The translations under genes and the position numbers were made by a program. Positions 1 through 4,854 of a stretch of 10,114 nt of DNA are shown in pieces (within the stretch, counting starts at the first letter, position 1; each line of letters opens with the position of its first letter). The notes below the pieces were generated by a model. That model ran no database searches. It was not told the DNA's origin and saw only the letters and a program-made list of their open reading frames with translations. The stretch is taken from assembly GCA_027886925.1 (NCBI GenBank), contig JAPCJN010000081.1, forward strand, positions 1-10,114. Direction: 5' to 3'. Origin of the DNA: Nitrososphaerota archaeon (lineage in GTDB: Archaea > Thermoproteota > Nitrososphaeria > Nitrososphaerales > UBA183).

Positions 1-1
1 C

Positions 2-154
2 GACGGCGTGATGGAGCTGCGGCTCTACGAGAAGGGGTTGAGGGTCATACCGCTGCTTCGCATCCGCAAGATGCGCGGCCTCCCTCCTCAACCGGGGTTC
101 TTCCACTTCTCGTTCATCAACGGCAGAATGGAGATTGAGGCATATGCCAGATAG
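2..154 (+). CDS. Unrecognised protein, C-terminal fragment
   Basis: An open frame enters from the left edge and ends at TAG 152-154, giving the last 50 residues of a protein whose start lies outside the window. The visible part is basic and mixed hydrophobic (LYEKGLRVIPLLRIRKMRG, then PQPGFFHFSFINGRMEIEAYAR at the end) and has no transmembrane segment or metal-binding motif. Codons are GC-rich in the third position, like the neighbouring genes, which supports real coding. The last 11 bases overlap the ATG of the next gene (144), so the two are probably co-transcribed and translationally coupled. I do not recognise the family. The pattern suggests a soluble domain ending in a beta strand, which is inference only. 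Confidence 0.6.
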   Translation, partial: DGVMELRLYEKGLRVIPLLRIRKMRGLPPQPGFFHFSFINGRMEIEAYAR

Positions 155-926
155 CTCGTTGATCTTCCGGCTCGCGCTCACCCTAATCTCCACGCTCTTC
201 TTCGTCTCGAGCGCCTACTGGGCGCTCATCATCAGGCGGGCGCTTGCCACCCCTCTCTACAGAAGACAGGCCCTCTCCGTCGGCGTAGTCGGGACATATT
301 TTGCCGTCCTGTGGGTCTCCTCTCCGTTCACGAACCCGCTGCTGGGATCGCCTGGGCCTGTGAGCGTGCTCGCCGCGGGCGCCTTCTTCGTTGGGATCAT
401 GATGATCTTCGCGTGGATCGATGGAAGCATGCGAGTCGCAAGAAGAGCCGACCCTCTCCTGCGCGACACCTTGCGCTGGTCCAAGCTTAGAATCGTGCTT
501 TGGGTGGCGATAGGCTTGGACGTCGTGGCGTTCGCGGCGAACGATGCCAGATACGCGTTGACTGGGATCCCTCCAGCCGCCAGCGACAACTTCGGTTTTC
601 TTGCGTCGTTCCTCGCCATCCTTGTCTTGGGGGCTCCCGCGCTCTTCCTAAGCGCGTTGAGGTCGAAGGACCGTACCCTTCGGAAGAACCTAGGCTGGTT
701 CGGACTTTTCGCCGCGACGGTGCTCGGATTTGCCGAGGTAGGATACCTCGGGTTTGTATTGGGCACGTTCGCCACCTCCTTGAGTGGGACTCCGTCCCCG
801 GGTCTCATAGTCATCCTGGCGACGATTTCTTTGCTTCCGGTGGTCGGAGGATATGCTCTTTACAAGAGCGCCAGGTCACTCGCGCCGATGAATCGGATAC
901 CGCCACCTGAGACAGAGGGTCCATGA
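144..926 (+). CDS. Seven-helix integral membrane protein, unknown function
   Basis: A 260-residue protein with about seven hydrophobic segments, at roughly residues 7-29, 44-62, 74-93, 115-134, 151-171, 184-207 and 219-239. Basic loops (RRALATPLYRRQ near 31, MRVARRADPLLRD near 96, RSKDRTLRKN near 173) suggest positive-inside orientation. The short C-terminal tail is polar and proline-rich (NRIPPPETEGP). No catalytic or transport signature is visible, so the role is unknown; a 7-helix sensor or a transporter subunit are both possible. The ATG at 144 is preferred over an in-frame TTG at 135 because GGAG at 130-133 sits 10 bases before it. The start overlaps the stop of the upstream gene by 11 bases, which suggests an operon. 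Confidence 0.8.
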   Translation: MPDSSLIFRLALTLISTLFFVSSAYWALIIRRALATPLYRRQALSVGVVGTYFAVLWVSSPFTNPLLGSPGPVSVLAAGAFFVGIMMIFAWIDGSMRVARRADPLLRDTLRWSKLRIVLWVAIGLDVVAFAANDARYALTGIPPAASDNFGFLASFLAILVLGAPALFLSALRSKDRTLRKNLGWFGLFAATVLGFAEVGYLGFVLGTFATSLSGTPSPGLIVILATISLLPVVGGYALYKSARSLAPMNRIPPPETEGP

Positions 927-961
927 GGGCCCGGCGCGGCTATGGGAAAGTTTGAGAATCG

Positions 962-969
962 GCATATTC
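962..969 (+). promoter_or_regulatory. Weak TATA-like element before the 47-aa gene
   Basis: GCATATTC ends 20 bases before the ATG at 989. This is somewhat closer than the 25-base spacing of the better promoters in this window. It is the only AT-rich element in the right area, so it is a tentative call. Confidence 0.25.
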
Positions 970-988
970 GCATGGACGATGGGATAAA

Positions 989-1132
989 ATGCCAAGCAAG
1001 AAAACGACACAAAAAGGTGAGGCCGAGAACATTATTGACTCGTTCGAGAGTTGGCTCGAGAAGCAGCCAGACAAACCGGTCAGAGCAAGGTCCGGTTTCA
1101 TCGGCGACGCGAAGATCGAGGCTAGTCCCTGA
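989..1132 (+). CDS. Small hydrophilic protein, 47 aa, hypothetical
   Basis: ATG at 989 opens a 47-codon frame ending in TGA 1130-1132. The product begins MPSKKTTQKGEAENIIDSFE, continues with SWLEKQPDKPVRARSGFIGD and ends AKIEASP. It looks like a real protein: a lysine/threonine-rich start, then a predicted amphipathic helix (AENIIDSFESWLEKQ, residues 12-26), then a basic stretch. Codon choice (AAG, GAG, GAC, TCG, ATC) matches the surrounding genes. A longer frame over the same bases (942-1205) has atypical codons and an arginine/serine-rich composition typical of an out-of-frame translation. No family is recognised. There is no clear Shine-Dalgarno site and only a weak TATA-like element upstream, so it may be leaderless. 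A small nucleic-acid-binding or partner protein is possible but unsupported. Confidence 0.5.
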   Translation: MPSKKTTQKGEAENIIDSFESWLEKQPDKPVRARSGFIGDAKIEASP

Positions 1133-1310
1133 CAGAGAATCAAGAGCAGCTGCCGATCTTAATTGGTCACGCAAAACCTCCTTTCCTCCCCAATGGCAAC
1201 GGTAGCGTTCCGCTGCTGCCGTATCGACCAGGTCCCATTTCTGTAACAGGCCGTTTGCTACGGACCAGGACGGTTTGCCGCGCCTCCTCCTCGGCGGGGT
1301 GTGTCGTCGG
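1133..1310. other. Intergenic region before the permease, no convincing gene
   Basis: This stretch holds an AT-rich element (CTTAATTGG at 1158-1166) that could be a TATA box, followed at 1193-1246 by a 17-codon ORF (MATVAFRCCRIDQVPFL). It also has a direct repeat of GACCAGG. No RNA gene or longer protein-coding frame is convincing. Confidence 0.4.
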
Positions 1311-1318
1311 CTTATATC
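1311..1318 (+). promoter_or_regulatory. TATA box for the permease gene
   Basis: CTTATATC is the only strong TATA-like octamer upstream of the permease. By the 25-base rule seen elsewhere in the window it would place transcription start near 1343, upstream of all candidate starts of the permease (1347 TTG out of frame, 1357 and 1372 CTG, 1402 GTG). Confidence 0.45.
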
Positions 1319-1356
1319 GCCAAGCGACGGGGTAGAAAGGCGGGAGTTGGTCGAGG

Positions 1357-2616
1357 CTGCGGCCTACAGGCCTGAGGCGTGTCATCACACTCCGCTACGC
1401 CGTGGCGCTCTACGTCAGCTCCGTCCTGGGGGCAGGCGTCCTTGTGATCCCCGGGCTGGCAGCGCAGGCCGCGGGTCCAGCCTCCCTGCTTGCCTGGGCT
1501 CTTCTCTCCGTGGCCAGCTACCCGTTCGCATACACCTTCTCGAGGCTCTCGGCGCGCAACCCCGAGTCGGGTGGCATCTACTCGTTCGCCAGGGAGGCCT
1601 TCGGGGACCGAGCCGCAGCCGTGGCCGCATGGCTCTTCGTCGCGTGGGCGATTACTGGCGCTCCGGCCATCAGCCTCGCCGCCGGCTCCTACGTCGCGTC
1701 CTCGGTGCCCCTGACGCGTCCAGAGGTCTTCCTCGTCGCCGGCCTCCTTCTGGTCATGTCTTTCTCCATCAACTACCGCGGCATCAGGCTGAGCGGCCGG
1801 GTCCAGCTGGCGAGCGTCGCCGTCATCGTGTCGGTCCTTTCATTCGCCGTGGTGGCCTCGGCAGGTAGCGTCAGGGCTTCCAACTTCGCCCCCTTCCTCC
1901 CGAACGGGGTGGCATCGGTGGGCGTCGCCGCGGCTCTGATAGTCTGGTCGTTTCTCGGCTACGAGAACGTCTCTAACGTGGCCGAGGAGTTCGAGAACCC
2001 GAAGCGCGATTTTAACAGGAGCGTCGCGGTAAGCGTCCTACTGATCAGCGTCCTCTACCTGGCCGTGGCTGTCGTGACCGTCGGGACCGGCGCGTATGAG
2101 AGCGGAGGTGGGATCACGCCCTTCTCCACGCTGATGTCCTCCATCCTCGGGGCCTCGGGAGGCCTAGTCATATCGGCGCTAGCAGTGGTCATCATCTTCT
2201 CCACCGTAAATGCCTATGTCGCTGGGATGGCGAGGATCGTCTACGCTGCAGCAAGGGACGGCAGTTTTCCGGGGGCGCTGGCGAAGGTGAACCCGAAGAC
2301 CGGCGTCCCAGGCAGGTCCGTCCTAGCCCTGCTGTCATTGGTCTTGGCGAGCCTTTTCGTCTTCTACGTTCTGGACTTCCCCATCCAGCCAGCCTTTCTC
2401 GCCACCAGCGGGTCGGCGATCATGACTTATGTCATCGGCTCGGCGGCAGGCATCAGGCTGCTGAAGGAGAAGGGAGCCAGGCGCGTCTTACCCTGGGCAT
2501 CTCTCCTCGTGTCTCTGGCGATACTTCCTTTCATCGGCGGCTTGCTCGTGTTCAGCGTGTGCGCGGCTTTTGTGGGCTTCGTCTACACGTGGATCAGAAG
2601 GCGGTCCGTGAGCTAA
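1357..2616 (+). CDS. APC-superfamily amino acid permease, YjeH-like exporter
   Basis: An integral membrane amino acid transporter of about 404-419 residues with roughly 11-12 helices. Numbered from GTG 1402, the TM1 unwound-helix motif SSVLGAGVLVIPG lies at 6-18. The APC signature WSFLGYENVSNVAEEFENP (182-200), followed by KRDF, lies in the TM6 region. ARIVYAAARDGSFPGALAKV (277-296) matches the loop after TM8. The short length, and the segment WLFVAWAITGAPAISLAAG (77-95), resemble YjeH, an L-methionine and branched-chain amino acid exporter of E. coli, more than the ~480-residue importers. Substrate and direction are inferred. The start is uncertain: homologous sequence seems to continue upstream of GTG 1402 (LRRVITLRYA), with in-frame CTG at 1357 and 1372 but no ATG, GTG or TTG before the stop at 1333-1335. 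The 5' boundary given is the longest CTG option; GTG 1402 is the conservative choice. Confidence 0.85.
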   Translation: MRPTGLRRVITLRYAVALYVSSVLGAGVLVIPGLAAQAAGPASLLAWALLSVASYPFAYTFSRLSARNPESGGIYSFAREAFGDRAAAVAAWLFVAWAITGAPAISLAAGSYVASSVPLTRPEVFLVAGLLLVMSFSINYRGIRLSGRVQLASVAVIVSVLSFAVVASAGSVRASNFAPFLPNGVASVGVAAALIVWSFLGYENVSNVAEEFENPKRDFNRSVAVSVLLISVLYLAVAVVTVGTGAYESGGGITPFSTLMSSILGASGGLVISALAVVIIFSTVNAYVAGMARIVYAAARDGSFPGALAKVNPKTGVPGRSVLALLSLVLASLFVFYVLDFPIQPAFLATSGSAIMTYVIGSAAGIRLLKEKGARRVLPWASLLVSLAILPFIGGLLVFSVCAAFVGFVYTWIRRRSVS

Positions 2617-2630
2617 GGACGCCCCGCCTC

Positions 2631-2638
2631 CTTTATTT
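2631..2638 (+). promoter_or_regulatory. TATA box for the FUSC-like gene
   Basis: CTTTATTT lies 31 bases before the TTG start at 2669, inside a 52-base gap after the permease. Transcription would begin around 2663, leaving a leader of only about six bases. The gene therefore appears to be transcribed separately from the permease. Confidence 0.4.
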
Positions 2639-2668
2639 CCGGCCGCGCCTGATATCGGGACGCTAGAC

Positions 2669-3784
2669 TTGAGCGCCACCACGGACGGCCGGGAAGCGAG
2701 CCGCCGGTCGAAAGGTCCGCCCGATGGCTCAAGTTCCAAGTGGTCGTTCGCGGCCGATTTCACGCAAATCGAATGGCGCAGCTTCGACGTCGCGACGGGC
2801 CTAAGAGCAGCGTTCTTCTCACTGACACCCCTTCTTTTGGGCATAGCGACGAACCAGCTCAACGCGGGGGTCATATCGAGCATCGGGGCGTTGAACGAAG
2901 GGGTCGTCTCCACCCTCGGGGCTATCAACATCAACTTCCAGGAAGGCCCCTCGCGCTCTAGACTCGCGCGCAGCCTGCTGGTCGGCTGCGTGGGTAACGC
3001 CGTGGCATTCTCCTTCGGCACCTTCGTCGGGACGACGGGGGCGGTCGTCGCGGTCCCGCTCGTCGCGATGGGGGTCTTCCTCGCGATGGCCGTCCGGGTC
3101 GGCTCAGGGCTGGAGCTGGTGGGACTCACCGCAGCGGTAGTTTTCACTGTCGGCGTGGGCCTTCCGGGAGGTAGCATCGCAGCCGCGGGCACGAGGTTCT
3201 GGTTGATGCTCGCCGGCGGGGCGTGGGCGCTCCTCGGGGCGTTGCTGCAGTCCTCGCTCACCCGCCGAAGCTCGCCGGGAGGAGGGACGGGCGCGCCGGC
3301 GCAGAAGCCGCCGTCCCGTTCCGACATACTTGCGCATTCGTTGGCGGTCGCGATCACCGTTGCGCTCGGCCTGGGGATCGCAGAGTCTGCAGGGCTCGCG
3401 AGGGACTATTGGGTCATGCTGACCGTGGTCATGTCGCTCCGCTCCACGCCTTCGCAGACGGTGTCGTTCACTCTGATGCGCGTCATGGGAACCGCCGCGG
3501 GGGCGCTCATCGGGCTTTTGCTCACCCTCGACACAGGGAGCGTTTTGGTCCTGTTCTGCTTTCTGTCGGTCTTCTCTTTCGCCATGTTCGCGACTAGAAA
3601 CATGAACATGGTCATTTTCACTCTGTTCCTGACGGCGTTCATCATAATACTGCTGAACCTTTCGTTTCCCGGAAGCGGGGACCTCGCTTTCGTGCGCGTG
3701 ATCGATGTCGCCATAGGTGGGGGACTGGCGCTGGCGGCGAGCGCTGTGATGTGGTTTGGGTCTGCTGCTACGCGCAGGCTCTGA
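2669..3784 (+). CDS. FUSC/YccS-like integral membrane protein, probable exporter
   Basis: A 371-residue membrane protein built as two hydrophobic halves, at about residues 42-195 and 220-363, joined by a glycine/proline-rich linker (195-218). The C-terminal half carries the hallmark of the FUSC family: RDYWVMLTVVMSLRSTPSQT (245-264), then LMRVMGTAAGALIGLLL (269-285), and near the end RVIDVAIGGGLALAAS (343-358). Members such as AaeB and YccS are linked to export of aromatic acids and other organic anions across the cytoplasmic membrane. Here that role is by analogy only. The protein is shorter than the 650-720 residues of the bacterial proteins and lacks a large cytoplasmic domain. The N-terminus (1-38) is polar. 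TTG 2669 is chosen because of the TATA box 31 bases upstream. Adjacency to the permease suggests a small cluster of exporters. Confidence 0.8.
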   Translation: MSATTDGREASRRSKGPPDGSSSKWSFAADFTQIEWRSFDVATGLRAAFFSLTPLLLGIATNQLNAGVISSIGALNEGVVSTLGAININFQEGPSRSRLARSLLVGCVGNAVAFSFGTFVGTTGAVVAVPLVAMGVFLAMAVRVGSGLELVGLTAAVVFTVGVGLPGGSIAAAGTRFWLMLAGGAWALLGALLQSSLTRRSSPGGGTGAPAQKPPSRSDILAHSLAVAITVALGLGIAESAGLARDYWVMLTVVMSLRSTPSQTVSFTLMRVMGTAAGALIGLLLTLDTGSVLVLFCFLSVFSFAMFATRNMNMVIFTLFLTAFIIILLNLSFPGSGDLAFVRVIDVAIGGGLALAASAVMWFGSAATRRL

Positions 3785-3813
3785 TTCGGACGGCGGTCGC
3801 TTTCGCCAAGTCC

Positions 3814-3821
3814 CTTTATAG
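3814..3821 (+). promoter_or_regulatory. TATA box for rpo12
   Basis: CTTTATAG ends 33 bases before the rpo12 ATG. The same octamer occurs upstream of the surface protein at 7599. Expected transcription start is near 3846, which leaves a leader of about eight bases and no room for a Shine-Dalgarno site. Confidence 0.65.
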
Positions 3822-3853
3822 TCGACCTTACAAAACCTCTGCCTTGGTTAGAA

Positions 3854-4051
3854 ATGTCAGACGAGGATAAGTCAGATGAGGATAAGCCGGGAGAAATCTT
3901 TGCTGATGCAATCTACGAGTGTACGAGGTGTGGGACCAATGTCAGCGGAAAGGAGCTGTCAATCCTCCCTGATCCAATCTGCCCTAACTGCGGATACCGA
4001 ATATTCCGAAAGGTGAGAGGACCAACGGGTAAGCACCTCAAGGCCGAGTGA
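3854..4051 (+). CDS. rpo12: DNA-directed RNA polymerase subunit Rpo12 (RpoP)
   Basis: This is the small zinc-binding subunit of archaeal RNA polymerase, equivalent to eukaryotic Rpb12, which binds the Rpo3 part of the assembly platform. Two CxxC pairs are visible, at C23/C26 (YECTRCG) and C43/C46 (ICPNCGYRI), followed by the family-typical basic tail RKVRGPTGKHLKAE. The core (residues 19-65) matches the usual ~48-residue length. An acidic extension of about 18 residues precedes it, containing the direct repeat SDEDK SDEDK. The encoding DNA is a 15-base tandem duplication with one mismatch. The ATG follows a good TATA box, and no in-frame alternative exists that would remove only the extension. 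The gene stands alone and converges with the PP-loop ATPase. It marks the window as archaeal. Confidence 0.95.
   Translation: MSDEDKSDEDKPGEIFADAIYECTRCGTNVSGKELSILPDPICPNCGYRIFRKVRGPTGKHLKAE
3857..3886 (+). repeat. 15-bp tandem duplication in the rpo12 5' end
   Basis: TCAGACGAGGATAAG (3857-3871) is followed directly by TCAGATGAGGATAAG (3872-3886), identical but for one C/T difference. It encodes SDEDK twice and preserves the frame. Confidence 0.85.
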
Positions 4052-4055
4052 AGTC

Positions 4056-4084
4056 GTCCTGTAAGGACTGTTGACCTGATTTTT
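4056..4084 (+). terminator. Possible terminator after rpo12
   Basis: A five-base-pair stem with a three-base loop (GTCCT gta AGGAC, 4056-4068) is followed by TTTTT at 4080-4084, all in the 38-base gap between the convergent stops. Archaeal termination depends mainly on T-runs, so the T-tract is the main support. The stem is short. Confidence 0.4.
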
Positions 4085-4089
4085 GGCTC

Positions 4090-4761
4090 CTAACGATCAC
4101 GTGGGAGCAAGTCGACAAAATAGTAACCGTCCCTCAAGACCACCTCTCCTTTCGCGATCGCAATGTCGTTCTTGAAGATGGGTCCTGCATAGACAAACGT
4201 ATGAAACTCGCCGTTCTCCCCGCAAGGATCGACGCCGGAGGGCAGAGATTCGAGGAATGAGCGGTCGAACTCCCTCCCGCAGAACTCCTTCCCGAGCCGT
4301 CTAGGGTCGATGCAACAGACCACCGCCTTGAAACCTCGCTCGTTGAACTCTATCGCAAGCTCGCTCGTATCCCGTCCCCAGAGTGGAAAAAGCCCATGCA
4401 TCCCGATCTGCCCAAGCCTGTCCTCTCTGTAACCGCGTATGTCCCGCAGGAAAAGGTCTCCAAAGACAACATCTTCGACACCCTCGTTCTTGTGTCTCAG
4501 CAACACGGCTTTCATTTGCTCCTCGTATGTTTCGTTGGAGGCGTTCTTCGGGATTCGAACCTCCTCGATGGGAAGGCCCAGAGAAGAGGCCTGTGCATGG
4601 AGGAGCGTCCGTCTTACCCCGTGCATGCTTATTCGTTCGAATTCCGCCGTGACCGTCGTAAGCATCGCCTTTACCTTGCAACCGCCCGTCCCGACGACCT
4701 CTTGAAGCGCAAGGGCGCTATCCTTCCCGCCGCTCCAGGACATCAAGACGCTCTTGGCCAT
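4090..4761 (-). CDS. Dph6-family PP-loop ATP pyrophosphatase
   Basis: A 223-residue soluble adenine nucleotide alpha hydrolase. The PP-loop SGGKDS is at 10-15, the conserved WGRD at 128-131 and the signature DPCGENGEFHTFV at 178-190. The family includes diphthine-ammonia ligase (Dph6), which completes diphthamide on elongation factor 2 using ATP and ammonium. However, the internal motifs TTVTAEFERISMHGVRR (35-51) and FGDLFLRDIRGYRED (100-114) are those of the related group common in bacteria that lack diphthamide. As I remember them, classical archaeal Dph6 proteins read GEGGEFET and carry a YQRxRIE segment instead. The exact substrate is therefore unknown. The start at 4761 is chosen over an ATG at 4794 because of a strong Shine-Dalgarno site (GGGGGAGGT), and because the upstream TATA element predicts transcription start downstream of 4794. 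It converges with rpo12. Confidence 0.85.
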   Translation of the reverse strand: MAKSVLMSWSGGKDSALALQEVVGTGGCKVKAMLTTVTAEFERISMHGVRRTLLHAQASSLGLPIEEVRIPKNASNETYEEQMKAVLLRHKNEGVEDVVFGDLFLRDIRGYREDRLGQIGMHGLFPLWGRDTSELAIEFNERGFKAVVCCIDPRRLGKEFCGREFDRSFLESLPSGVDPCGENGEFHTFVYAGPIFKNDIAIAKGEVVLRDGYYFVDLLPRDR

Positions 4762-4764
4762 TCT

Positions 4765-4773
4765 ACCTCCCCC
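4765..4773 (-). promoter_or_regulatory. Shine-Dalgarno site deciding the Dph6-family start
   Basis: On the minus strand GGGGGAGGT precedes the ATG at 4761 by three bases. It is the strongest ribosome-binding site in the window and supports the 223-residue form over the 234-residue one. Its G-run is also one arm of an inverted repeat (4769-4786). Confidence 0.7.
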
Positions 4774-4801
4774 TTGTACTAGGGGGCTCGCCATTTTGCA
4801 C

Positions 4802-4811
4802 TAATATTAAT
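4802..4811 (-). promoter_or_regulatory. TATA box for the Dph6-family gene
   Basis: The minus-strand sequence ATTAATATTA lies about 41 bases before the ATG at 4761. Transcription would begin near 4777, leaving a leader of about 16 bases that just contains the Shine-Dalgarno site. Confidence 0.5.
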
Positions 4812-4834
4812 CGCGGGCAAACCAGCTAACTCGT

Positions 4835-4854
4835 CGACGGAGGTCGAACCGTCG
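4835..4854 (-). terminator. Inverted repeat directly after the helicase stop
   Basis: CGACGG and CCGTCG form a perfect six-base-pair stem with an eight-base loop, immediately after the helicase stop codon on the minus strand. No T-run follows. It could be a 3' end stabiliser rather than a terminator. Confidence 0.3.

Noticed and set aside
942..1205. An 87-codon open frame on the plus strand
   Set aside because: It is arginine/serine-rich with codon use unlike the neighbours and overlaps the better 47-codon frame at 989-1132.
2488..3357. A 289-codon minus-strand frame across the permease and FUSC genes
   Set aside because: It crosses two well-supported genes and their intergenic promoter and has no family motifs.
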